From Bacillota bacterium (GTDB lineage Bacteria; Bacillota; Sulfobacillia; JAJZYS01; JAJZLH01), in the NCBI GenBank assembly GCA_021850485.1, contig JAJZLY010000002.1, forward strand, positions 1 through 64,000: a stretch of 64,000 bases of DNA, written 5' to 3'. Below, in pieces: positions 1 through 7,565 of the stretch; position 1 is the stretch's first letter; every line of letters begins with the position of its first letter. Under the pieces are notes generated by a model, which ran no database searches, had not been told where the DNA came from, and was given only the letters and a program-made list of their open reading frames with translations. The position numbers and the translations under genes were made by a program.

Positions 1-230
1 GTCGCCGTGAAGTTGGTCGGGGTGAACTGCGGCCAGTTGCCATTCAAGATGCTGGCCTTCAGGTGCACCACCTGGGCCACTGGCTGGCTGGCCACAGCTG
101 GAGCTGGCGTACCAGCACTGGTGGTGGTTAGCGCTCCGCATCCGGCGATGAGTCCGGCGAACGCAACAAAGGCACCAAAGGCAACTACACCTGGCAAGAT
201 ACGACTGCGAAACAACAGATTGCGAGCCAT
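1..230 (-). CDS. Cupredoxin-like lipoprotein, N-terminal part (runs off the left edge)
   Basis: The minus-strand frame starts at ATG 230 with a clear AGGAAGG ribosome site upstream and stays open to base 1, so only about 76 residues are present. Residues 1-32 form a lipoprotein signal: MARN plus basic residues, a hydrophobic core, then the lipobox LIAGC at about residues 28-32. A Thr/Ala/Pro linker follows. The last visible stretch, NWPQFTPTNFTA, resembles the first strand of cupredoxin domains (plastocyanin or sulfocyanin type), where a FxPtxl pattern precedes the copper fold. The copper ligands would lie outside the window, so copper binding cannot be judged. It was probably exported and lipid-anchored. 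The neighbouring DoxX gene is on the same strand, which is compatible with a membrane redox role. Confidence 0.6.
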   Translation of the reverse strand, partial: MARNLLFRSRILPGVVAFGAFVAFAGLIAGCGALTTTSAGTPAPAVASQPVAQVVHLKASILNGNWPQFTPTNFTA

Positions 231-436
231 GCGATCACGACCTTCCTGCTTGTGGGGCTAGAGTCCCTGACGTCATGGTCACCCGCAGCCCGCGCCGAAA
301 CCATCAGCACTCGCCCTGATCTTGAGTCAGGTCTTCACCTGACTCCGCCGTCAGACCGATGCCGACCAAGGGTGCTGATGACCCCCCGCCACCATCTTCA
401 GAAGGGAGTGGGCGGGGGATCACCCCGAGTTGAGAA

Positions 437-1102
437 TCAGTGCGACGGTTGAGCGACTGTGACCTGGGCGCTGTGTCGCGAGGTCGGACCGGGTTGCCAC
501 GGTGTTCCCAGTAGCGGCAAGACCCAGTGATCGACACCGTACCAGCCTGCCACCCGCCAGGACAGAATCAGGAACAGGCTGAGCAAGAACAGGACGGGAT
601 TAACGCTAACGGCGCCGGCCAGCAGGTAGTTCATGTTCATGAAACATCCAAAGAAGGCAGCGATGCCGGTCAGGACACCGAGGGTCAGCGCCAGCCCAAC
701 GGCCAGTTCACCGCCGGTCACGAGGTAGGAGAAGACAGCGGCATGAGGCACGACCACACCTTGCAAGAACGCCCCGTACCAGCCCTGAACGTTGGGGTGG
801 GCACCGGCCATTTGGCTCAACGATCCCTGCAAGAATCCGGTCAGCCCGGTCCCCGCCTTCACGCCCACCCAGGCCGGACTCGACAACTTCTCCCAGCCGG
901 CGAACATCCACTGCCAACCTACATACAACCGAACCAGGAGCCACAGCCACGCCATCCGAGTGTCTCCAAATAACAGTCGGGAGATGCTGGGCTCGCCAAC
1001 TTCGGTGAGTAGATGCTGAGTGGCGGGCAACTTCATACTCCCATCTGGGCCCACTTCTAATCCCCTCGCGTTGCGATTGCGGTCCGGCCTGCCGATGCTC
1101 AT
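437..1102 (-). CDS. DoxX-family membrane protein
   Basis: This is a DoxX/DoxD-type integral membrane protein of about 221 residues. Family members include the quinone-interacting subunit of archaeal thiosulfate:quinone oxidoreductase, but most bacterial members have no proven function. After a polar N-terminus of about 60 residues, the family signature LVRLYVGWQWMFAGWEKL begins the first of four membrane segments; further segments cover YLVTGGELAVGLALTLGVL and the FLLSLFLIL region. The ATG at 1102 is chosen over the upstream in-frame start because GAGGTGG lies 8 nt before it. It lies divergent from a two-component system and on the same strand as the cupredoxin-like lipoprotein. Which substrate it serves cannot be read from sequence. 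Confidence 0.8.
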   Translation of the reverse strand: MSIGRPDRNRNARGLEVGPDGSMKLPATQHLLTEVGEPSISRLLFGDTRMAWLWLLVRLYVGWQWMFAGWEKLSSPAWVGVKAGTGLTGFLQGSLSQMAGAHPNVQGWYGAFLQGVVVPHAAVFSYLVTGGELAVGLALTLGVLTGIAAFFGCFMNMNYLLAGAVSVNPVLFLLSLFLILSWRVAGWYGVDHWVLPLLGTPWQPGPTSRHSAQVTVAQPSH

Positions 1103-1349
1103 CGAAACTTCCACCTCTCTTGGGCTGTGTGGCAACCGCCCCTCCCGCTGACTGCGATTGCCCACCACCATGGTCCGCCAGCTCAGAGTCCTCGCCCATC
1201 CGGACCCCTCTTGATATTTGGTCAGGTCACGCCCTGACGTAGGGCGGTCAGATCAATTGCCTGTTGACATCGACACCTTGGCGGTGAGCAATGGGAGAAG
1301 GAGCGGCCGAATATACGATCGGTGTGGCAGTCTGGAGGTGTGCCAGGTC

Positions 1350-2351
1350 ATGCAATTCCTGCTCGGACTTCACCGCCGACTCAGTCTCGTGTGGAAAGTC
1401 TTCCTCGCCAATTTGGCCATGATTTTGGTGTTGGTGGGCGGTCTGCTTCGCCTCGACGACAGGCTTAGTCAGTCCACCACCGGTTTCACTCTCCTCCTGC
1501 TGGTGGCAATAGTGATCATGCTGGACTACGCTCTGCTCAGGATGGCAGCTTCTCCTCTGATCATCCTGTCGGCGGTGGTTGCCGATGTGAACCCCAAGTC
1601 GCCGACCGCCCACCTTCCACTCAACGCAGCCGATCCAGACGTCCGGGCGACAGCCCGGCTGCTGAATCGGCTGTTACAGTCCTTGGCCGCTGAACGCCGG
1701 CAAGCCGCCCGCCGTCTGATCGCTGCCCAGGAAGAAGAACGGCGGGCTCTCGCTCAACGCATTCACGACTCGGCCGTCCAGTCTTTGGCCCTGCAACAAA
1801 TTGTGTTGGACCGGGCTGGTCAAGAGGCACAAGGCACGGTTGTCGGCCGTTCTCTGGCCGAAGTGCGCCGCCTGGGCCAGGACTCGCTCAACGAGCTACG
1901 CCTAGTGATCCAAGACATGCGACCGCCAGCCCTCGACCAGCTGGGGCTGCTGGCAGCCATCTCAGGTCTCTTGGAGGCCCGGGCCCGGCCGCTAGGCATC
2001 AAGGCGTTCCTGCGGGTCAGTGGCGAGCCCGTCACGCTGGCGCCCGAGTTAGAAACGTCTTTGTACCGCACTGTGCGCGAAGCGGTGATGAATGCGATCC
2101 GCCACTCCGATTGCCGTACGATCAGGGTTCGCCTGCGTTTTGGCAAGGGGTGGCTGTTCATCTTCTGCACGGACGACGGTCACGGTTTTGCGGCAGGGGC
2201 GTCTGTGACCGGGTACGGGATTCCCGGCATGCAGGAGCGGACGGCCTTGTTCGGTGGTCACTTGGAGATCGGGCCGGCGACCGCCGGCGGCACTCGTGTC
2301 CGCCTGGCCGTGCCGCTGTCTGAGACGCCGACAGGAGGTGTCGCTGGATGA
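1350..2351 (+). CDS. NarL-type sensor histidine kinase
   Basis: Membrane sensor kinase of 333 residues that would phosphorylate the response regulator encoded immediately downstream. Two hydrophobic segments (about residues 13-33 and 46-66) anchor it with almost no extracytoplasmic loop, so the signal is probably sensed in or near the membrane. A HAMP-like linker leads to the HisKA_3 dimerisation box, AAQEEERRALAQRIHDS, with the phospho-acceptor His near residue 139. The HATPase_c domain shows VREAVMNAIRH (N box), DDGHGF and GYGIPGMQER (G boxes). ATG 1350 is preferred to an earlier in-frame GTG because GGAGGTG lies 9 nt upstream and the longer N-terminus is polar and unfamily-like. It overlaps the next gene by 4 nt, so the two are coupled. 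Confidence 0.9.
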   Translation: MQFLLGLHRRLSLVWKVFLANLAMILVLVGGLLRLDDRLSQSTTGFTLLLLVAIVIMLDYALLRMAASPLIILSAVVADVNPKSPTAHLPLNAADPDVRATARLLNRLLQSLAAERRQAARRLIAAQEEERRALAQRIHDSAVQSLALQQIVLDRAGQEAQGTVVGRSLAEVRRLGQDSLNELRLVIQDMRPPALDQLGLLAAISGLLEARARPLGIKAFLRVSGEPVTLAPELETSLYRTVREAVMNAIRHSDCRTIRVRLRFGKGWLFIFCTDDGHGFAAGASVTGYGIPGMQERTALFGGHLEIGPATAGGTRVRLAVPLSETPTGGVAG

Positions 2352-2974
2352 TTCGTCTGTTACTGGCTGATGATCACCCGCTGTTGCGCCAGGGCATCCG
2401 GGCTGTATTGGAAACCGAGGCCGACATCGCGGTGGTGGCCGAGGCGGCCACGGGCCAGGAGGTCCTCGACATCTGCCAGACCTCGCCACCAGACATGGTG
2501 GTGATGGACGTTTCGATGCCTGGAATGGACGGCATCACGGCCACCCGCGAACTGCATCGCACCCACCCGGAGGTGGCAGTTCTGATGCTGACCATGCACG
2601 ATGACCTGGCCTTCGTCCAAGCCGCCTTGGAGGCTGGGGCCACGGGCTATCTGCTGAAGGAGACAGCGGCGCGCGATCTAGTGCACGCGGTGCGGGCAGT
2701 GCTCCACGGTGAAGCGGTGATCTATCCATCCTTGGCCCGCAGCCTGTTTGCCCAGCACGGCGTGAACGTGCCCCAACTCACAGCCCGGGAACTCGAGGTC
2801 CTGACGCTGATCGCGGCAGGTAACACCACCAAAGAGATCGCCGCCAGCTTGTTTGTCAGCGTGAAAACCGTGGAGACGCACCGGCTCCACCTGATGGAGA
2901 AGCTGGACCTGCACGACCGCGTGGCATTGGTCAAATACGCCCTGCGCCATGGCCTGATCCATCTGGATGCCTGA
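2348..2974 (+). CDS. NarL/FixJ-family response regulator
   Basis: DNA-binding response regulator of 208 residues. The receiver domain has the acidic pair DD at residues 8-9, phospho-acceptor D54 in MVVMDVSMPGMDG and the conserved Lys in LLKE. The C-terminal LuxR-type helix-turn-helix reads LTARELEVLTLIAAG followed by NTTKEIAASLFVSVKTVETH. The ATG overlaps the stop of the kinase gene (ATGA), so the pair is translationally coupled and should be cognate. Likely targets are nearby genes such as the divergent DoxX gene, but no binding site can be assigned. It converges with the DUF488 gene, and only a short CTAG-rich dyad (2995-3009) separates them. Confidence 0.92.
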   Translation: MIRLLLADDHPLLRQGIRAVLETEADIAVVAEAATGQEVLDICQTSPPDMVVMDVSMPGMDGITATRELHRTHPEVAVLMLTMHDDLAFVQAALEAGATGYLLKETAARDLVHAVRAVLHGEAVIYPSLARSLFAQHGVNVPQLTARELEVLTLIAAGNTTKEIAASLFVSVKTVETHRLHLMEKLDLHDRVALVKYALRHGLIHLDA

Positions 2975-3003
2975 CTTCACCTGATGGTCGGCCCACCTAG
3001 AGC

Positions 3004-3408
3004 CTAGGTCAGGGTCGTGTCGGTAAGGTCTGCCGGAATCGTTGTCTGATCTGGCATCAATGCCAAAATGGCTTGGCGGATCACCGGCAAATGGCTTTCC
3101 TGCCACTGCCGGGCGGCCGTCAACAAGAGCAGCGGTCGGCGGCTGGCGAACGCCGCAAGTTCGATCAGGCCAGCCCCAGGCTCCGCATCATCCAATTCAG
3201 CCAGATAGCGCTGGCAGAAGGCCGGGTATTGCGTCCGGTGGGCATGCAGCCATCGCCTGAGTTCAGTGCTGGGTGCCACCTTGGGGTACCAGTAGTCCCA
3301 CAAAGCCGCCTCCCGGCGCACGCCCCTGGGCCACAGACGATCGACCAGGACCCGGGTGCAGCCGGATTCGCTCCGATCGCCGATCCGGCCCAGGCGGATG
3401 TCAGGCAC
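3004..3408 (-). CDS. DUF488 (YeaO-like) protein
   Basis: Small soluble protein of about 134 residues from the DUF488/YeaO family, which has no established biochemical role. The hallmark TRVLVDRLWPRG is present, followed by a Trp/Pro/Lys-rich middle (WDYWYPKVAPS) and the C-terminal core ending in LLLLTAARQW. GTG 3408 is used because family members begin directly with the strand corresponding to IRLGRI; a GTG 15 nt further upstream (3423) is also open, and neither has a clear ribosome site. The gene overlaps the end of the MscS gene, which suggests translational coupling, although no functional link is known. Confidence 0.72.
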   Translation of the reverse strand: MPDIRLGRIGDRSESGCTRVLVDRLWPRGVRREAALWDYWYPKVAPSTELRRWLHAHRTQYPAFCQRYLAELDDAEPGAGLIELAAFASRRPLLLLTAARQWQESHLPVIRQAILALMPDQTTIPADLTDTTLT

Positions 3409-4333
3409 CTGGTTGCGACCCACTGGTCGTGGTCTGCAAGTAGCTCCAGATCTGGCGCAAGATCGTCCCTTTCACCGACTCCTCCGCACCGTCCGACCAA
3501 AAGGAAACCACCACCGCGTAAGAGACCAGCGCCATGTCCACCATCTCCACGCTTGGAGTCGGTGTCGATAGCACATGTTCCGTATGGGCCAAGACGTCCT
3601 GGATCCGTTGGATCAGGGCGTCCGCCGGGACGGCTGCCGGAACGTCAAAACGCAGCCTGAGCCGCTGGCGCTTGGTGCGGGTGCGGTTGACCACGGCTGA
3701 CACGATGATGATACCGTTTGGCACGGTCATGCTCAGACCGTCGTCGGTTTGCAAGACGGTGTACATGATGTTGATATCTGTGACCAGGCCGGTGTAATAC
3801 GGGCGCACGATCTCATGCGGGTAGGTGGGAGGCTGGATCGGGAACTGCCAGGCCACGAACGAGATGGTGTCCCCCACCTCGAAGGGCCGCCACATGATCA
3901 GTCCGATGCCGGCGATCAGGTTGCCGAAGAAGGTCTGGCCAGCCAAGCCCAAAACTACGGTCAAAAAGGCGCCGCCCACGGCCAAAGAACCGACCGACAC
4001 CCCGAAGGCCGCCAGCACGGCCAACAGCACCGCCACGTACAACAGCAGCCGGGCAAAAAAGCGGGCCATGGCGAAGCGGCGTGGGCCAAGCCGGCGGCTG
4101 CCCAGTTGCAACAGGTGGCGTTCGATCAGGTTGGAAATCACGATGCCAGCCACCAGCACGACCAGACCATGGGCAATCTGCAGCCAGCGCGGATTGATCT
4201 TCAACGAGAGCTGGGCAGCATCCAGGGCATACGCCAGCCCCGCGCCGACAACCAATACGACCAACAGGTAGATCCAGGTCCGGCTACGCCTCGGTCGGGC
4301 GGCTCCGGCCGGATGGGACTCCCGCTCTGGCAT
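3401..4333 (-). CDS. MscS-family small-conductance mechanosensitive channel
   Basis: Inner-membrane channel of about 310 residues that would release solutes on hypo-osmotic shock. Three transmembrane segments are visible (about residues 19-40, 52-72 and the paired stretch 95-145). The pore helix TM3 corresponds to GSLAVGGAFLTVVLGLAGQ, rich in Gly/Ala as in the family. The beta domain begins with the NLIAGIGLIMWRPFEVGDTI signature, and VPNGIII (usually VPN) marks the upper vestibule. ATG 4333 with AGGAGG 7 nt upstream is better placed than the GTG codon just before it. Loop residues FVAWQFPIQPPTYPHE form an insertion relative to the shortest MscS proteins. Confidence 0.88.
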   Translation of the reverse strand: MPERESHPAGAARPRRSRTWIYLLVVLVVGAGLAYALDAAQLSLKINPRWLQIAHGLVVLVAGIVISNLIERHLLQLGSRRLGPRRFAMARFFARLLLYVAVLLAVLAAFGVSVGSLAVGGAFLTVVLGLAGQTFFGNLIAGIGLIMWRPFEVGDTISFVAWQFPIQPPTYPHEIVRPYYTGLVTDINIMYTVLQTDDGLSMTVPNGIIIVSAVVNRTRTKRQRLRLRFDVPAAVPADALIQRIQDVLAHTEHVLSTPTPSVEMVDMALVSYAVVVSFWSDGAEESVKGTILRQIWSYLQTTTSGSQPGA

Positions 4334-4400
4334 CACGCAGCCTCCTCACTGACCGCACCGGATGGTCAACGGGCACGGGCTGGGGCTTGGCCACTTTCGT

Positions 4401-5561
4401 TCAATTCACTTTCGCCAGGTCCGCTCCCTGCCCGTTGACCGAGCGCAGGCCGAGACTGGCCACCAGGCCAAAAGCGAGCAACACAGCGGCCAGGTCAAAC
4501 GCCCAGGCCAAGTGCCCTCCTTGGGCCATAATCCCGGCAACCACCGGCGCCACCACCGAGGCCAACATGCCAGAAAAGTTCAACACGCCAAGCCCCGCAC
4601 CCAGCCCGGCAACCGGCAGCCGCCGCGTCGCTTCGCCTAGGATCAAGGGATCGGTGCTGAGCTTGCCGACCAGGCCGTAGACGATCAGCGGCACCAAGAG
4701 CAAACCGGGAGCACCGATCAAGGGCACCGCCAGCAGCGACAGGCCAGCTAGCGGCAAAAACAGGCGAATGGCAAGCAGCCGGCTGTCTTTGACCAACTTC
4801 ACCCAGAGCACGCCGGCCGGGGCAGCGATCAACGGCGATAGGGCGCTGGTCAGGGCCAGAGCACCCCCCTGCAGGTGGCTGACCGTCTGCAGATAGTAGG
4901 GCAGCCAGGTCAACATGAAAAAGAAGCCAAACAACGAGCCGAAGTTGACCAGGCACAAAAGCCACAGGTCGCGACTCCACGGAATCCGCCGAGACGTGGG
5001 GTGCGCTGCCGTCGGCACCCGAGCGGGCGCCGCCCGCCAGAACAGTATGCTGGCCATCATGGTGAGGAGGCCAGCCACCACCAGCAACGCCTGCCAGTGC
5101 GCCCCCGCCTGCGGCCAGGCGGCCACACCGAAGCCGATGGCGACACCGACACCCATGCCGCCGTTGGTGATGGCAGTGGTCAGGTCGCGGGCCTGACCAT
5201 GGGCGCCTCGAGCCGTCACCGCGTACTGGGCGGGAAAGTAGATGGCCTGGGCTGCGCCGGCTAGGAGCAGCAGCAAGGTAAGGCCAATGAATGATCCGAC
5301 CACTCCGCCGAGCGCGATGGCGGCGCCAAATCCCACGAACGACCCGGCCAGCAAAGCCCGCGGCGACAGATGGTCGGCAATCATGCCAGCTGGTACCTGC
5401 AGCACGGTGTAGGCCAAGAAGAAGGCGCTGCCCAACAAGCCGAGTTCGGCCGGTCCGACCGCAAAGTGATGCCCGATAGCAATCAGCAGCGGACCGAACA
5501 CCGCCCGATCAGCGTAGACCAGCATCCAGCCCACAGCGCCCAGCACAGCCCAGCCGGCCAA
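4401..5561 (-). CDS. Major facilitator superfamily transporter
   Basis: Twelve-helix secondary transporter of about 386 residues. The first cytoplasmic loop has a motif-A-like region, VPAGMIADHLSPRALL, after helix 2, and two six-helix halves are separated by a polar stretch near PTAAHPTSRRIPW. It resembles the anion/sugar-phosphate symporter branch of the MFS but the substrate cannot be named. The start is uncertain: no ATG is available and TTG 5561 was chosen because it places helix 1 almost at the N-terminus. The upstream sequence is G-rich and gives several possible ribosome sites. It lies 120 bp downstream of the sodium symporter gene, from which it is separated by a strong hairpin. Confidence 0.8.
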   Translation of the reverse strand: MAGWAVLGAVGWMLVYADRAVFGPLLIAIGHHFAVGPAELGLLGSAFFLAYTVLQVPAGMIADHLSPRALLAGSFVGFGAAIALGGVVGSFIGLTLLLLLAGAAQAIYFPAQYAVTARGAHGQARDLTTAITNGGMGVGVAIGFGVAAWPQAGAHWQALLVVAGLLTMMASILFWRAAPARVPTAAHPTSRRIPWSRDLWLLCLVNFGSLFGFFFMLTWLPYYLQTVSHLQGGALALTSALSPLIAAPAGVLWVKLVKDSRLLAIRLFLPLAGLSLLAVPLIGAPGLLLVPLIVYGLVGKLSTDPLILGEATRRLPVAGLGAGLGVLNFSGMLASVVAPVVAGIMAQGGHLAWAFDLAAVLLAFGLVASLGLRSVNGQGADLAKVN

Positions 5562-5622
5562 TGGGATGCCAATCTGCTCGCCCTGTTTGACCGCCCCCGC
5601 CCCCTCTCGCCATTTTCACAGT

Positions 5623-5655
5623 CCAAGGCGGCGCCTGATCAAGACGCCGCCTTGG
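5623..5655 (-). terminator. Hairpin terminator after the SSS symporter gene
   Basis: A perfect 11-bp inverted repeat (CCAAGGCGGCG and its complement) with an 11-nt loop sits just after the symporter stop codon on the minus strand. It is not followed by a T run, so it may work as a stabilising or weak intrinsic terminator. Confidence 0.6.
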
Positions 5656-5678
5656 TGGGAACTGGCCGCGATCGGAAA

Positions 5679-7202
5679 CTAGCGGCCGGAAGTCTCGGGT
5701 TGGTCGTAGTAGTCAGCGGGCACCGTGTGATCGTGGCCGGCGGGTACCTTGACGGCCTTGAGGATCAAGGTGAGGACCACCGCCAACACCAAGTTGACAA
5801 TCAGGGCCCAGATACCAGCGTAGCCAACGACGGTGGAGCCGCCGATGACCAGCGGGTAGGCTGAACTCTTGAAGGCTAGTGATGCGACCATCGAAGTGCC
5901 GACCACCATGCCGGCCAGCCAGCCGATCAGGAGGGCGGTGCGGTCGAACCAACGGGTGTACAAGCCCAACATCACCGACGGCAGGATCTGCAGCATCCAA
6001 ATGCCGCCCAGCAGTTGGAATTGGATGATGTTCGGCGTAGCGATGGCGAGCACAAAGGCCAAGGCGCCGAACTTAACCAGCAGGGAGACGATCTTGGCGA
6101 CCCGTCCCTGGTCCTCGTCGCTGGCGTCTTTCTTGAAGTACTCCTTGTAGATGTTGCGGCTGAACAAGTTGGCGGCGGCGATCGACATGATGGCCGCTGG
6201 CACCAAGGCGCCGATCATCACGGCGGCAAAGGCGAAGCCAACAAACCATTGCGGGAACATCTTCTCAAACAGGGCAGGCACGGCGAGAGCCGGGGTTTTC
6301 CCAATATTGACATGAGCGGCCAGTGCCATGTACCCGAGCAGGGCGATGAAGCCCAGGACCAGCGAATACAGCGGCAATAGCACAGCGTTGCGCTTGATCA
6401 CGGTGGTGTTCTTGGTGGACAGCACACCGGTGATGGCGTGCGGATACAAGAACAGCGCCAGAGCAGAGCCCAATGCCAGCGTGGCATACGCAGTGTAGGC
6501 CTTGGGAGACAGGAAGATGGATCCAGGCGTCTTACCGGCACCCAGCTGGGCCTGGGCCGAGGCGAAGATGTGGGCGAAGCCGCCCAGCTTGGCCGGAATG
6601 ATGATCAAGGCGGCGATGATGGTGACGTAGATGAGTACGTCTTTGACGATGGCGACGAGCGCCGGCGCCCGCAACCCTCCCGTGTATGTGTAGACCGCCA
6701 GGACGACAAAGGCGATGACCAGCGGTAACTCATTACTGAAACCAAGCGTGGTTAATACCGCCTGCATTCCTACCAGTTGCAGGGCGATGTAGGGCATGGT
6801 GGCCAGGATGCCGGTGATGGCCACTGCCAGCGCCAGCCAGTGGCTATCGAAGCGCCCGCGCACAAAGTCAGACGCTGTGACGTAGCCTTTGGCCTTAGCC
6901 ACCGCCCAAAAGCGGGGCATGATCAAAAACACCAACGGATAGACGATCAGTGTATAAGGCACTGCGAAGAAACCAATGGCGCCCGAAGCATAGATCAGGG
7001 CCGGCACGGCGATGAAGGTGTAGGCCGTATACAAGTCGCCGCCGATCAGGAACCAACTGATCAGTGTCCCGAATCGACGGCCGCCGAGACCCCACTCGTC
7101 AATGGTGCGCAGGTTACCCTGCTGCCACCTGGAGGCATAGAAGCCAAGGACTGTGACCAATAGAAATAGGACAATAAAGACGCTCAACGCAGCGGCATTC
7201 AC
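5679..7202 (-). CDS. Sodium:solute symporter (SSS family, monocarboxylate/acetate type)
   Basis: Membrane symporter of 507 residues with about thirteen hydrophobic segments, matching the SSS family in length. Family features include the N-terminal DEWGLGGRRFG (equivalent to the E/DYFLGGR stretch), the GGLRAPALVAIVKD region of helix 5 and the MIGALVPAAIMSIAAANLFSRN signature near residues 325-347. Members of this branch, such as MctP and ActP, carry small monocarboxylates with sodium, so uptake of an organic acid is likely but unproven. The upstream DUF3311 gene is the usual partner of such symporters, with 50 bp between them. ATG 7202 is the only suitable start. Confidence 0.88.
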   Translation of the reverse strand: MNAAALSVFIVLFLLVTVLGFYASRWQQGNLRTIDEWGLGGRRFGTLISWFLIGGDLYTAYTFIAVPALIYASGAIGFFAVPYTLIVYPLVFLIMPRFWAVAKAKGYVTASDFVRGRFDSHWLALAVAITGILATMPYIALQLVGMQAVLTTLGFSNELPLVIAFVVLAVYTYTGGLRAPALVAIVKDVLIYVTIIAALIIIPAKLGGFAHIFASAQAQLGAGKTPGSIFLSPKAYTAYATLALGSALALFLYPHAITGVLSTKNTTVIKRNAVLLPLYSLVLGFIALLGYMALAAHVNIGKTPALAVPALFEKMFPQWFVGFAFAAVMIGALVPAAIMSIAAANLFSRNIYKEYFKKDASDEDQGRVAKIVSLLVKFGALAFVLAIATPNIIQFQLLGGIWMLQILPSVMLGLYTRWFDRTALLIGWLAGMVVGTSMVASLAFKSSAYPLVIGGSTVVGYAGIWALIVNLVLAVVLTLILKAVKVPAGHDHTVPADYYDQPETSGR

Positions 7203-7252
7203 GGACGTCCCCCCCTCAGAATTGGTTCACCCGGACGGCGCCGGGTCGGCCG

Positions 7253-7462
7253 TCAGCGAGTGACCAGGAAGACGATGCCGGTCACTACCCCGCTCAGAAT
7301 GATCCACAGCAGCTGGTACCAGTAAAAGTACGGCATGCCGGCGAATGTGGGGTTGGCGCTGTCATAGAACTGGGGGAAGAGCACTGCGATGAACGGGATT
7401 ATGAGCAGCACCAGCCACCAGGACTTGCCGGAAGGGGCTGATCCGGAACCGCGACTGGCCAT
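7253..7462 (-). CDS. DUF3311 small membrane protein
   Basis: A 69-residue protein with two transmembrane helices (about residues 15-35 and 45-66) and the family pattern IPFIAVLFPQFYDSANPTFAG. DUF3311 proteins are nearly always encoded directly before SSS symporters, for example YhjC before YhjB in Bacillus, and probably act as a small accessory subunit. ATG 7462 is preceded by GGAGGTG. The context here is exactly this arrangement, which supports both calls. Confidence 0.85.
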   Translation of the reverse strand: MASRGSGSAPSGKSWWLVLLIIPFIAVLFPQFYDSANPTFAGMPYFYWYQLLWIILSGVVTGIVFLVTR

Positions 7463-7532
7463 CGGTTCACCTCCTTCCGACGACGGGCCATAACGGCCGT
7501 CAGGCTACTTCTGGGAACCTGTGCCGAGACAG

Positions 7533-7556
7533 TTGCCATATTTGACGAACTGGCAA
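7533..7556. promoter_or_regulatory. Possible operator dyad upstream of the DUF3311/SSS operon
   Basis: TTGCCA and TGGCAA form an exact inverted repeat separated by 12 nt, about 70 bp before the DUF3311 start. Position and symmetry suggest a regulator site; no factor can be named. Confidence 0.3.
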
Positions 7557-7565
7557 GAATTCCTA

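Noticed and set aside
1221-1238. GTCAGG/CCTGAC dyad in the divergent DoxX/kinase spacer as an operator
   Set aside because: Six-base arms in GC-rich DNA are expected by chance; no matching second copy was seen.
2995-3009. Short ACCTAG/CTAGGT dyad as terminator between the response regulator and DUF488 genes
   Set aside because: Six base pairs with a 3-nt loop and no T run is too weak to call.
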